Positions 44,861-56,370 of a DNA stretch of 64,000 nucleotides are shown here, piece by piece. Source of the DNA: Escarpia spicata (taxonomy: Eukaryota; Annelida; Polychaeta; Sabellida; Siboglinidae); contig OZ023207.1 in the NCBI GenBank assembly GCA_963995525.1, positions 34,727,792 to 34,791,791 of the forward strand. Direction: 5' to 3'. The notes beneath the pieces were generated by a model. It was not told the DNA's origin. It ran no database searches and saw nothing but the letters and a program-made list of their open reading frames with translations. Position 1 is the first letter of the stretch; the number at the start of each line of letters is the position of its first letter. The position numbers were made by a program, and so were the translations under genes.

Positions 44861-45536
44861 TGTTGCGGCGGGAGGACGTCTGCTGCAGCTGTAAAAGTTA
44901 GACCCCTTGCGTTATACACTAATAGCAATTTTTCAATCGCTTTATACCCTCACAGCATATGGCGCATGCGTTCTAACGCATAACTGCCTAGTCTCCGATG
45001 TCTTTGCTTTCGGAAAAAAATGAACGGTAATGTAGTGCGTTCGTTGACAAACGTTTATTTACATGGAATTTCAATAATATAATGGCACTACACAAATCCC
45101 GATTCCCCACTGATCCTACACAACGCTTAAATTCCTGTTTTTAGTGGTTCGTATATTGTTTTTGAAATGGCATTGTTCTAGCTTCACATTCCGATCGCGA
45201 TAAGCTATCGCCCCATTAACGTCACGCGCCGCAGCTGTTTCGCGTCACCACTCGGTTTCTAGTTATTCGCTTCAGGAAAAATTTCAGCGGTCGCTTTAGT
45301 ACATTCGTTGTCAAATGTGACTTTCACATCGAATTTCTCTAATATTAATACTCCACAAGATGCCTGAGCCCTAACTAAGCGTATACAACGCTTCATTTCA
45401 TGCATTTAGATGTTCGTTTATTGCTATTTCGATCTCTTTGCCTTCAATGTTTTTACGTCGCTTTCGCGCATGCGCATTTAACGGATAACTGACTTTAGGA
45501 AATAATGCAACGGTCGTTGCTCATTTTCATACCACC
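44861..45536. promoter_or_regulatory. Divergent promoter region with diverged internal duplication
   Basis: Between the RPA-like gene and the two-exon gene. The phrases CGCATGCG, AACGSATAACTG, and GGAAAAA/GGAAATAATG-AACGGT recur at about 44950-45030 and 45470-45530, with similar pairs such as CATGGAATTTC/CACATCGAATTTC, pointing to an old duplication. A poly-pyrimidine TTTTACAG lies just upstream of the RPA-like start on the minus strand. Confidence 0.45.
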
Positions 45537-46381
45537 ATGGCTTCCTTGACGTCGTCTGCGAAAGAGCCTCCCGCCGCCGTGAAAGAACAGCGGTACGTTT
45601 GTATTTTATTTTGTTTATTTCTTATTTATTTATTATTATTTAGTACAGCGGTAAGTTTTCATTCTTTATTAATTCCTTTTATAACTTATTTCTTTTTATT
45701 TAGTACATCGTTAAGTCGTCTTTTATCCTATCTGTAATTCTGTATATTCTTTATTAATTACTTTTATATTAATTATTTCTTATTTAGTACAGCGTTAATT
45801 ATCCTATCTGTAATTCTTTATTAATTACTTTTATATTCTTTATTAATTACTTTTATATTAATAAAAGTGATTGGGAAGGTCCTCATTAGTAAAATGCGTT
45901 ATTCATATTTCACAGAATCCACCTGCCTCGACGTGGATCCAATATCAGCCTGCCTACACGGGGAATCGTCAGCGACAAGGCTGTCTGTCGCGTGCACCCA
46001 GTACCGCGCACACCGATACCCGTCATCCCAGCCGACTTCCAGGCACCTTCAGACGACGCCTATGGTGGCCTCACCGCTTCATTCGTTCACTCCGAGAGTG
46101 ACTCCGATGATGATGCCTACGGCCTCACCTCTTCATTCGGCGTACGCGGGGCCAACGGCTTGTGGTATACGCCAGTCCCCGCTAACGAACTATACGGCTT
46201 TAACTCGCCGTTAATTCCAGCCGGTCGCTCAACAATGTTACAACGGCAGTTTGAGGATGACAATTCACGCGCCGCTCGGCTACTGCACCTGAGCCAGTTG
46301 GGGCGAGGTTCTCGAGCGAACATTACGCAGGCCTGGCCGCGCTCCCCTGGGCAGTTCTCACGCCACCGTGACTTCTACTAA
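45537..46381 (+). CDS. Two-exon acidic/repeat protein at the right end of the Polinton (unknown function)
   Basis: I do not recognise the family. Exon 1 is 45537-45592 (ATG; 56 nt), donor ACAGCG|GTACGT, intron 45593-45915 (323 bp, very AT-rich), acceptor TATTTCACAG, exon 2 45916-46381 to a TAA. The join is open over 173 residues, and exon 2 is open right back to the acceptor. The protein has a Ser/Lys/Pro head, a Pro/Arg stretch, and a duplicated motif: DDAYGGLTASF, then DDDAYGLTSSF. An AATAAA overlaps the stop (46380-46385). The phase-2 intron after 18 codons mirrors the minus-strand gene 6449-6974 of element B. Introns are uncommon in Polinton genes, so this gene stands out. Confidence 0.65.
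45593..45915 (+). repeat. Intron built of diverged tandem repeats with splice-like signals
   Basis: The phrase TTATTTAGTACAGCG (variants ACATCG) appears at about 45636, 45698 and 45781. Each is an acceptor-like TTTAG followed by TACAGCG; the first is followed by GTAAGT, and TTCTTTATTAATTMCTTTTATA units lie between. ACAGCG|GT also is the exon 1 donor context, so the repeats carry copies of the exon end. Confidence 0.65.
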
Positions 46382-46647
46382 TAAAACATAATCTATAACT
46401 TACACCGTTTTGCTTCCATTCGTCTATCCACCGCATATAACCATCCTGCCTTAACAGGCCGCTGAGTACATCATAGGCCACGGCGGCTGCTGCTACTGCT
46501 GCTGCTGAGAGCGCCGCTGCTGCTACATAGGGTACAGCGGGGTTATTTTCACACAATGGGTTTAGAGCAGCGCCGTTATAACCACAGGGGGTTTTACCGT
46601 TGTGGTTATATAAAGGCTTACATAAGCATATATATATATATATATAT
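46382..46647. other. Non-coding between two-exon gene and right terminal repeat
   Basis: GCT/GCC repeats at 46485-46525, a TATA-like GGTTATATAAAGG at about 46607, and a (TA)n run at 46629-46647. A minus-strand Ala-rich hydrophobic frame crosses it but has no usable start. Confidence 0.5.
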
Positions 46648-46910
46648 CGATAGGTCCTACGTTGACCGCTAGGGCTAAAATAGTCACTGGGATAACCGCT
46701 ATGTGGTGCCTCAAGGGAAAGGTCATCAATCAAAAGTGACAGGCCATCAATCACGTTTTTTATAAGTATGTTCCCGAAAACGTTTAGTGTCACCAAAACC
46801 CTTTGATCTTTTTTATAAGTATGTTCCCGAAAAAGATAAGGACGTTTTTTATGCATAGAGCGAGGCCTAAAAGGGGGCGGGGCGAGCCCCCGTGGTACCT
46901 ACATACTACT
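46648..46910 (-). repeat. Polinton terminal inverted repeat, right
   Basis: Inverted partner of 30813-31078, with the same two internal repeats on the other strand (46762-46780 and 46815-46833). A (TA)n run at 46629-46647 interrupts what may be a longer weak match further in (GCTTAYRTAAGC on both sides). Confidence 0.97.
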
Positions 46911-46916
46911 ATGGTT
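46911..46916. repeat. Polinton target-site duplication, right
   Basis: ATGGTT, identical to 30807-30812. Confidence 0.95.
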
Positions 46917-47616
46917 GTTAAAATGAGCGTGATGTATCTAGAAACGAGTAGCGAAACTTGCGACCTCGCTACGGTTATATCGATCCTCGTAAATATCGCT
47001 CTCCCCCGACGATTGTGGTGCTTCCCGAAATGCCTTGCTATGCGTAAATTTCCTTTGTCTTATCCGGCGGATGTAGGCTTCAACATTTTGACAGTTTTAA
47101 GTATCAAAGCCGATGTTGCCAGATATATATTCAAAGCTGTGCAGCGTTGGCATAACATAGTAGGATGTACACACATTTATGTGGAGATTTACAAATTGAT
47201 TCGGCTCTGATTGAGTATGAGTCATTGTGCGTTCACTCTTTGTAACTTTCGGCACACAATCGGTCACGTGGTTACAGTGGCGATGATGAATCGTGTCGTA
47301 AGTCATCTCAACTCATCGGCCGCCTGTCTTCTCTTCTTGAAACCCTGATGTTATTTGTCTAATTCCTGTTCCTCTTTCTTCCGTATTCTCTCATCACCAA
47401 TCCCCCTATCAGGTTCATGTTGGCACGAAGAAAGTGTGACGCTTCAATACCAGCGATTCGGTGTGGACATATTTAGTTTTAGTTCGTGTCATTCATTATT
47501 CAAAATAAAATAAACAACAACTAGATGACCCGGAAAAAGAGGAGTCCACCAACGATGTTCTACATTTAACTAAAGATCACATGCATGTGCGCACACACGC
47601 ACGCACACCACGCACA

Positions 47617-47697
<81 letters not shown>

Positions 47698-47802
47698 ACA
47701 CAGAGTAGTTAAGGGAACGGGTGTTACGGGTGTGTCTCCGACGGCGGGAGAAATCATCGTGTCCCACTGGTCAGCTATCACACGCATCAAATTGTATTAA
47801 GG
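46917..47802. other. Host flank right of the Polinton
   Basis: No gene recognised; a (CA)n tract is listed separately. The pogo-like element seen left of the insertion is not recognisably continued here. Confidence 0.5.
47618..47702. repeat. (CA)n microsatellite
   Basis: About 40 CA units, one CATA interruption. Confidence 0.97.
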
Positions 47803-48987
47803 CAGGGGCCGGCAACCTTTTTAAATGGAGGGCCAAACAGATGACTTGACTAAATCAGATGGCCCCACATGTATTATTGAATGTTGATGATCCATAGTCT
47901 AATTCTTGTGAGAACTGTACATTATGTTATGTTTGTTATCTGAATATAAACAATCTTGTTTAGAACTATGCCTCAATTGACATTTAACTTACACATTGTT
48001 ATAACCAATAAGTGTAAGGCGCTCTCAGCAGTCACTGAATACTGCGCTGTACAAGAACTTACCTTTACATAAAAAAATCAACGACTAAATGTGAACAACT
48101 CTTGGACGTCGCTATTAAATAGCACCTATTATTCATGGTCAGTGTTCTTGGTACAGAAATGACATCATCTGACATCGTGACTAGTTTGACAATTGGTACA
48201 GTTGCTGTGCCACCAACCAAATTGGCAATGAGCTTAGCGTGTTTGATCAGATCAGGAAAGTATTCCCTCGCCAGCTGTATGTATTGACACTCTACAACCG
48301 TCAACTCTTTGGCGGTAGCTTTGGGTGTCATACGGCCGCATTGTAGTTTGCTTAACTTTATCCACACAGCTTCAGGCGCATTGTCGAGTTCCACATGGAA
48401 CGGGTTGGCAAATAAGGTAACTCCTCATTGCGAGTCCTACTATTTGAAAGGTACTCCGCTTTGCGATTCGCAGTTGTGTCTCCCATAGTAGTATCATGAT
48501 ATCCGCAGCGGAGACGAACTGAACAATCTAACTGATGAGATGTTCTCGCAAATCCATTTGTGTTCTGCAGATTTGGATAATTCTCTACCCTTCTGCTTCA
48601 TGAAGACACTGTAATCCAACATCTCAGGTTATAAGGCTTATGTGCGACGCAGCATAGCACATCGATTCAACTCTTCGCAACAGAGGAGATTTTGGTACAA
48701 CAAATCATCTCAGCCAGAAGGGATTGGAACTGCCAGTGGTTTAGGAGACGAGCGCGAACATAGTTCACGGTTTTCACGATGACGCCCATTGTGTTATGTA
48801 TTTTCATATACTTGGCATTCGGGTTTTCTTGAGGAATGATACAGCTGTTCTTCCTGCCATGGAAGTTGCACCTACTGTTGTCATACCTCGGGCCGCATTG
48901 TGGACAATTTCAGTTTTAGTGGGCGGACCGCATGAAATACCTCCGCAGACTACATTTGGCCCGGGGGCCGCAGGTTGCCGACCCCTG
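47803..48987 (-). mobile_element. hAT-type DNA transposon remnant
   Basis: The left end reads CAGGGGCCGGCAACCT and the right end AGGTTGCCGACCCCTG, an inverted repeat of 16 bp with one mismatch, the typical hAT terminus. About 1.2 kb remain between. A minus-strand transposase C-terminal piece lies inside. Flanking 8-bp duplications are not clear (TATTAAGG versus GGCTAAGA). Confidence 0.8.
48065..48394 (-). pseudogene. hAT transposase C-terminal fragment
   Basis: ELDNAPEAVWIKLSKLQC at the start and REYFPDLIKHAKLIANLVGGT in the middle match the dimerisation region of hAT (ZBED/GTF2IRD2-like) transposases, where FPxLxxHAxxxxSxFGSTYxCE is expected; the Cys-Glu part is degraded. N-terminal domains are missing. 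Confidence 0.65.
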
Positions 48988-49099
48988 GGCTAAGAAATTT
49001 ACTCGCCACGGTCTGTCTGCTCCTGTGGGTGTGTCTGGAGCTCAAAGTAGCTGCGTGACAGGCGGAAAGTCATACCTTCACCAGTCAATTTATAGAAGC

Positions 49100-50195
49100 A
49101 AAAGAATATGCCAGCTCTTGACTTTGCAAGCTGGAATGTCAGAACAACGTGTACTGGATTTTCGAACGATCTACAACAGTTCAATTACTCACAAGTTGGA
49201 ACTCAACCTATTCAATATTGATATCGCGCCGAAACAACAAACAAGATTTGTTTCAAGAAAACAAGATTTACTTCCAGTAGATCTCTGCGGCAACAGAAGT
49301 ACACATTCTTCTTTGCAATAAGAAACCCCTTACTTCAGTCGATCGAACCACCTACATGTGGGTCAGAACGCCTCTCCATGTCGAATTTTAAAGATTTATG
49401 TCCCACACTCTGCTCCACAGCAGGAACCAAAGAACAGTTCTACGAGGTAGTAGACAATGCCATCAGCAGAATACCAGATTCTAAATATATCTTTAAATTG
49501 ATGCCAGAGTCGGACGTAACAGTTTGGAAACGTTTAGTAAAGTCATCAACTCTATAGCCTGCAACAAATCCCACGGTATTGTATCACCAAGTGTGGCAAA
49601 CCATCTCCGCTGCTTATCTACCTAGGGTTCTATGTCGGTGTTGGGAAGAAAGCACATTATCTCAATACACGCGATATGCCAACATTGTTATCTTCTACAA
49701 GAATAAGGGAGGTCGTAGAGACTACAGCAACGACCAACGAATCAGTCTGCTGAGCATAGTGGGGAAATCATTTCCCATATTGTGCTCAAAAAGATTGCAG
49801 ACGTTGGCTATGCGTGTCTACCCAGAATCACAATGCGGCTTCAGAGCTGGAAGATGTACCATCGACATGTTATTCTCACTGTGACAGTTACAAAATAAAT
49901 GTAGAGAACATATAAAACCACTCTTCTCGACATGACAGAGGCTTTCGACCTGGTCAACGTAAAAGGACCCTTCACACTACTAAAGAAGATCGTATGTCCC
50001 CCAAAGCTGCTGAGTATGATTGCACCATTCCACGAAGACATGCATAGCATGGGTCATCATCGAATGTCTTCCCAATCCGCAGAGGTGTGTTCGGGACATT
50101 CTAGTGTTTGTTACTTTCCTATGCATCTGATGCAACAGTCAGACCTCCGTCTACGTCCCAGCCCTCGCCAAACTCAATGTCTCGGCTGCCATTGA
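49100..50195 (+). pseudogene. Non-LTR retrotransposon, endonuclease and RT pieces (CR1-like)
   Basis: Plus-strand order: FASWNVRTT (49115), IEPPTCGSERLSM, EVVDNAISRIPDSKYIF near 49450-49495, then RT blocks LCRCWEESTLSQYTRYANIVIFYKNKGGRRD, RISLLSIVGKSF, RVYPESQCGFRAGRCTIDMLFSL (49579-49884) and MTEAFDLVNVKGPFTLLKKI (49932). The same retroelement group as the endonuclease fragment at 13066-14030. A large piece between endonuclease and RT is missing, a stop follows FSL, and the catalytic YADD block is not present; the sequence runs into a minisatellite. Confidence 0.85.
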
Positions 50196-50745
50196 CTGGT
50201 ACACATCACTGTCAGTCTACTGTCCTGACTTGTACACATCACTGTCAGTCCACTGCCCTGACTGGTACACACCACTGACAATCCACTGTCCTGACTGGTA
50301 AACATCACTGTCACTTCACTGTCATTGACTGGTAAACATCACATTGAGTCCATTGTCACTGACTGGTGCACATCACCCTGAGTCCACTGTCACTAACTGG
50401 TACACATCACCTTGAGTCCACAGTCACTAACTGGTACACATCACCTTGAGTCCACTGTCACTAACTGCTACACATCACATTGAGTATATAGTCACTAACT
50501 GCTACACATCACCTTGAGTCCACTGTCACTAACTGATACACATCACCTTGAGTCCACTGTCACTAACTGATACACATCACATTGAGTCTATTGTCACTGA
50601 CTGGTACACATCACATTGAGTCCACTATCACTAATTGGAACACATCACCTTGAGTCCACTGTCACTAACTGCTACACATCACATTGAGTCTACTGTCACT
50701 GATTGGTACATATCACCTACAGTCCACTTTTGGCCCAGACAAGTA
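50190..50745. repeat. 34-bp minisatellite
   Basis: Units like CACTAACTGGTACACATCAC plus CTTGAGTCCACTGT, period about 34 bp, about 16 copies with variants. Confidence 0.9.
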
Positions 50746-51350
50746 GAATGACCCTGCATGTTCGTCCGGTGGACAAGTGAACATTTACAGTAAATACATT
50801 TAGTTAGTTCGTGCAACATACCCTGTAGCAACCTTTTTATTTGTGGACATTAATGTATGTTGCAATTTCATTAGCATGTGGTGTATGTCCGTTTTCTGTG
50901 AAGTTTAATGCCTCAATTAACTGCGTCTTCGAAACCGTTGATCAAGGCTGTATTTCACTCCACTGAAAATTTTTCAGTTTGGCCAATGTTCAACTTGCTT
51001 CCATGTTTGATGAACTCTGGAAATAGTATACTTTGGACATCTACCTTTTATTTGAATAATTATGTAGTTTTATCCGGTATTAACCCACATGGACTCGGCA
51101 ATCTTCATGAAGTCACACGAACGTTAGTCCTGACCAGGCAGTAACATTTTTTAGAATTTTGAACTGGCTCTCTTGTAAAAGTACAGTAGTGGTTGATGAA
51201 TGGAATGTTAATAAATATCTTAGTAGTGTTGCTATGTCTAGATCACATTTAAATTGTGAATTTAGGGACACAATTGTTTTGCATATGCAGAATACATCTG
51301 TCGAAATGATCCCAGAATCAGTATTTTAAAATCTCAATATCATTGACTTA
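50746..51350. other. Host DNA, nothing recognised
   Basis: No coding hallmarks or repeats between the two related minisatellites. Confidence 0.5.
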
Positions 51351-51620
51351 TACATTTCTCCTTCAGTCCCCTCTCAGTGACATTGACTGATTATCTCGCT
51401 CAATCCACTGTCACTGACTGATATATATCTCACTCAGTCCACTATCACTGGCTGATATATCTCATTCAGTCCACTGTCACTGTTTGATATCTCACTCAGT
51501 CCACTGTCACTGGCTGATATCTCACTCAGTCCATTGTCACTGGCTGATACATCTCACCTTCAGTCCACTGCCACTGGCTGATGTCTCACTCAGTCCACTG
51601 TCACTGGCTGATATGTAGGA
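51350..51620. repeat. 30-bp minisatellite related to the 34-bp array
   Basis: Units CTGATATCTCACTCAGTCCA plus CTGTCACTGG; shares AGTCCACTGTCACT with the array at 50190-50745. Confidence 0.88.
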
Positions 51621-52650
51621 AATGGTTTAATTAACTGGATAGAAAAATGACTAATTGACAGAAGACAATGGGTAGTAGTTGATGGCGAGGCTTCAAACTG
51701 GAAATCAGTTTTGACTGGGGTACCACAGGGATCAGTACTGGGACCTATATTATTCTTAATATATATCAACGATTTGGACGACGATTAAGAAGCAAGGTGT
51801 TGAAATTTGCGGATGATGCAAAATTGTTTAGAAGGATTACACGTGATGAAGATAGACAGCATTTACAAGATTATCTTGACAGATTGATCAAATGGTCTGA
51901 AAAGTGGCAAATGCTGTTCAATTTTGGGAAATGTGAATGCCTCCACACAGGACATGATAACGTATATGTAGAATATACAATGGGGGTACTCTACTAAGTA
52001 CTACTGTAAAAGAAAAGGACTTAGGGTTAACCATTAGTGCTTATATGAAGATTTCAGAGCAGCAGTGCGGAATTGCAGCGTCAAAGGGAAATCAAATCCT
52101 TGGATTAATTAGGCGAAATATAGCGTATAAGGAAAAATAAATAATAATACCGCTATACAAAACCATAGTGAAGCCTCATTTAAAATATTGTATACAAGCG
52201 TGGAGGCCATATCGCAAGAAGGACATAGATATGCTAGAAAGAGTACAGAGGAGAGCGACTAAAACGATACCAAAACTGAAGGATCTTAGTTATGCAATTC
52301 GCCTAAAAGATGTGGTTTAGCAACACTAGAGACCAGAAGATTGAAAGGAGATCAGATAGATCAGATAGTGTTTTAAAATAATGATTGGTTATGAAAATAT
52401 TGATATAAATATTTTTTTTCACTTAAGAAAGATACAAGGAGTAGAGGACATGAACTTACATTAGCAAAGGAGCAGTGTAGATTAGATATAAGAAAGTTCT
52501 CATTTTCACAAAGGACTGTAAATGAATGGAACTTATTTTCTGCTGATTGTGTAGGTGCTAGTAGTGTGAGTATGTTTAAGAATAACATCGACACATACCT
52601 CAGAAGGGCGGGATACACATATATAAAAGGGTTGGACTCTCGATAAGCCA
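51620..52650 (+). pseudogene. Non-LTR retrotransposon RT 3' half (CR1-like), broken
   Basis: [25 protein letters not shown] near 51710-51785, then after a frame change KFADDAKLFRRITRDEDRQHLQ (FADD catalytic block, 51800) and FNFGKCECLHTG. Further pieces read LGLTISAYMKISEQ, GNQILGLIRRNIAY, KPHLKYCIQAW, LERVQRRATK and FSFSQRTVNEWN with ASSVSMFKNNIDTYLRRAGYT at the end. Several stops and frame changes are present. Distinct in sequence from the RTs at 21141 and 49100. Confidence 0.88.
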
Positions 52651-53652
52651 AAGGGCTTCCTTGTCCACCTGCCACCTAGAGTTAATTATCTGGGTGGCAA
52701 TCTTGTTAAACCTTGTTATACTTAAAGGATTAATGTTTATATGTAAACAGCTCAAAGCCAAATTAAACAAGATGCGCAGCCGATGGCGACATGTACGGTG
52801 GCCTACTTTGGCAATCTACACATGACAGTAACTTCACTTCACTTAATGGCCTGGGAAATATTTGCAATTAAACTTTTTCGTGTATATAAAATTGTACTCT
52901 TGAGATCACATTATGCCTTTGTCCACATGTCACCCGGGCATGTGGCAAACAAGACAACAGGATGATTGTGTTTGTTTTCATCTGCTATTAAATAATTTAT
53001 ATATGTTTTTAATTCCAAAGCTTCGATTCCATACGATGATTGTTGCTCGGACATGTGGACATTTTGGCGGACAGGGAAATTTCAGAATTGACCCGTCTGG
53101 CTGACACGTAAAAAATTCCTCACTGGGTACTTACATGAGGTACACAGACAGTATATGTTAGTAATAGGATATTTGTAAGAGCAGGAATGACGTTCCATTA
53201 TACTGGGATATTGTGAAACACACATATTGTATATGGTATATGATATACAACATTCATATCACAGTAGGTTATGCTATACGCGATCGCGGTAGAGATTTAT
53301 TTGTGTCACCTTTTTGAAACAGGAAACGTTCAGTGTGGACTACATCTGCTTATGTATCAATAAAATAGCCAAAACATAATGTTACGTTTCACAATTATTT
53401 TTCATGTTTAAAAATAATGTTTCATCTAGAACCATCAACAGGTCTCCTGTGTGATCATCGAGTGCATGAACGCATGTCTATGGGTGCATACATGGGTGCG
53501 CGCGGGTGTATGACCATTCATCAGGCATAGATTTGTTGAAATAGAGGGAGATGTGGTGACTTTTAGGTTAAACATTCGCATTGCCTGGATCCCAAGACCA
53601 CGTGTTCTCTTTATCTAAATGGGTGAAATGTATGAGCATTGATGCTTGCAAA

Positions 53653-53655
<3 letters not shown>
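52651..53655. other. Host DNA, nothing recognised
   Basis: AT-rich, short frames only. Confidence 0.5.
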
Positions 53656-53708
<53 letters not shown>

Positions 53709-53880
53709 CATGCGTGCGTATGTGTGTATGTGAATGCGTGTGTGTGTTTGTGTATGTGTGTGTGCATGTGTGGGTGTGTTTGTGAATGTGTGCATGTGTG
53801 TGTGTGTGCATGTGTGTGTGTTTGTGAATGTGTGCATGTGTGTGTGCATGTGTGTGTGCATGGCTGCATGTGTTATGCAG
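53656..53880. repeat. (GT)n and GTGCAT-type microsatellite
   Basis: A pure (GT)n block to about 53706, then GTGTGCATGTGT-rich variants. Confidence 0.95.
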
Positions 53881-56130
53881 GGACACATTAGTTCTCTTAC
53901 AGATATGTATTCTGCACTTGTACTAAAATAGACCAAGTCAAATGTATTCAGCTTAGTGAAGTAAGGTAGGAATGTGAGATCATTTGAAGGTTCAGTTTGA
54001 TGCCCCCTCACGTTTCCAAACCCTGTTCCAGCCCATGTGTTGTTTGAAGTAAACAAGTGTCTGTGTCTGTTGCAGCCTGTGTAACAGTGTCAGTTGTAAG
54101 ACTGTCAGTGGTGGTCTACTGGTAAGTGAATTGTCCTTTGAAATGCACCTTTTGAAAGAATGTCTGTGCTGATTCAGTAATTGAATGGTCCTTCGAAACC
54201 CACTATTTTTAAGAATGTCAGTGATATGGTAAGTCTCAGTCATTAGAAATAGTGACTTGGCTGTTCCGCGTCTAGAGACACATGAGGCAGAAATAGTGAT
54301 GAATGCTGAATTTACTTATCCTTATCAAATTTATTATAGCACAACATTTTGTTCATAGTAACAATGGCAATTATATTGGATGTGAAAGCAAGTTAAATTG
54401 TTACTGGTAATTATTTAAGGAGTTGTGCTTGTAATTACTCAGAATGAAAGCTACACATTATTTTAGTCTTGACCATTATGGGTAAGTATCTGAATCCAAT
54501 AGTTCTACTGTAGAAAAATAAAGGAGCAACTTGATGTGAAATGTTTATTTGCAAAATGCATTTTATTAAGCTTAATATAATCAAGATTAAGTATATATGT
54601 ATGGATGTGTGGGTGTAATGTATGGCGGCATGTTAACGTTTTCCTCTTAGATGATTAAATGTCGAGCGCCAAACGTCAAGACCGTATATGTCAACATTCT
54701 CACCTTTTATGGGATAAATCAGTTGTTTGGAATGTAACATGTAATGTGTACGTAACACGCAAACGTAACTTAGCAATCTAGTTCGTGTGACAAATACCTC
54801 GGGGAAAACAGCTCCTGCATCATAGACTCGTCATCATGGAGTAGATGCAGACACAGTAATGCTTGTGTCTATCGTCATGCCAATAGCATAGCAATTATGA
54901 ATGAATATTGTACACTGTAACGACCAGGGCCTATCGATGGACATGAACTTCACATTCTCACCTACCTCCCATCAGTTTGAACGTAGAACGAGTATCTGTG
55001 AGCACGTTATGGTATTTATGTAACAATGCTGCTTGTTTTCTAGCATTTGGTAAATATTGCTTTCATGACTGTCAACTACAAAGGCATCTCATTAAGGGAC
55101 AGGCATTTTTGCTAGTAGTAATATTTCATTTTTATATAGTATTTTTAGGTAAATTATTACCAATCAATAATAATATTACCTGTAGACTAAATGCTCAAAT
55201 ATTCAATGAATTAAGGTAAAACATAAACTGTTAAGTATTTTTTAATGTTTCAAATTTTTTTTTTATAACCAACACTGTAAAATAGAAATTAATGTAATTT
55301 ACATGTTGCAGGAAGTGTTTATGTCAAAGCAAGTAATGCAAGCAAAATAGGGGTGTTGTAAGTTTTTTTTGGAATGTTGTTAATGTTCCTTCCGATCGCA
55401 AACATTTTGGCACGTTTTTCCACATTCGTGAGACTGTCCCTGCAAAATTACACTGTCCAATAATTTACATTGTCACTTTAAGAAGTGTGGTGTCATGTGA
55501 TTATCATGGAGCTTGTATGGGCGCATTGTGCACTGCTGCACAGTTGAGATAGTACGACGCTAAGCAATGCATGATCTTGATCTGTGATCGGCAGCCAATG
55601 CCGTGATTGCAGATTCAGTGTGACGTGTTCTCGCCCTCTGACGCCGTTTTAAGTCATGCAGCAGCGTTATGTACTCGTTGAAGTCAATTGGTTTGTCCTT
55701 TGTTGAATCCGCCAAGTAGCCCATCGCAGTAGTCAAGTCGGATCAGCAATGTTTTTTGACTGCTGGGCCGTAGCCAATGCCTGCAGGCATTCTTGGGTCA
55801 CGCATGGCATGTACAAAATGTTCACTTTGTTCAAGTTACACATGACTGGCTTTATTAATGTCTCAGAGGTGCACTCACAAAAGTAAAATTTCAGTCGCTA
55901 AACATGCTAAAAGTCACAAACCCTTGCTAAAACTACATAGTCCAGCATCACCTTTGTGTATTTGTAAAATATGTTTAAAAATTAGAGTGCTGTCAATTTG
56001 TTAAAAAACAATATATCCACATAGAATGTATTGGTGCAGCCACATAGGCGCAAACCACAATAACCATATTGTGGTGTTGAGAGCCATTTTTATCAAAACA
56101 ATACCACAACCATTATTTTTGACAGCAGCA
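53881..56130. other. AT-rich host DNA, nothing recognised
   Basis: A 54-codon minus-strand frame at 55724-55560 is the only frame with coding-like composition; no family recognised. Confidence 0.45.
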
Positions 56131-56370
56131 CAAAACACTGTCGACACTATCTACTAGCTGGCAGCCCACAACACTTACCATCAACATTATCTACCAGGTG
56201 GCAGCACACGACACTTTACCATCAACATTATCTACCAGGTTGTGGCACACAACATTTACCATCAAAACTATCTACTAGGTGGCAGCACACAAAAGTTACC
56301 ATCAACACTATCTACTAGGTGGCAGCACGCAACACTTACCATCAACGCTATCTACTATGTGGCAAGACAA
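56130..56370. repeat. About 42-bp minisatellite
   Basis: Units CTATCTACTAGGTGGCAGCA plus CACAACACTTACCATCAACA, five to six copies. Confidence 0.88.

Larger units (their letters stand above)
30813..46910. mobile_element. Complete Polinton/Maverick element, 16,098 bp
   Basis: The element starts AGTAGTATGTAGG and ends CCTACATACTACT, the inverted complement, and is flanked by perfect 6-bp duplications. It carries the Polinton hallmark set: protein-primed polB, retrovirus-type integrase, packaging ATPase, adenain-like protease, double jelly-roll major capsid and penton-like protein. Two convergent transcription blocks meet at 38.4-38.6 kb. GC content is visibly higher than in the flanks, and codon usage favours CG-containing codons. 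polB and integrase are broken, so this copy should not be autonomous, but the virion-protein genes are open. Confidence 0.97.

Noticed and set aside
46323..46856. 177-codon minus-strand frame with an Ala-rich hydrophobic segment and WIDEWKQNG
   Set aside because: The only upstream ATG lies in the terminal repeat and the frame crosses a (TA)n run; the interesting part has no start and overlaps the 3' end of the two-exon gene. A spliced origin cannot be excluded.
47795..48995. 8-bp target-site duplication of the hAT element
   Set aside because: Flanking octamers TATTAAGG and GGCTAAGA do not agree well enough.
50190..51620. CRISPR-like regularly spaced repeats
   Set aside because: Units are contiguous tandem minisatellite copies without unique spacers, in a eukaryotic context.
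55560..55724. 54-codon minus-strand frame (MGYLADSTKDKPIDFNEY...)
   Set aside because: Coding-like composition but no recognised family, no splice context, and no conservation visible within the window.
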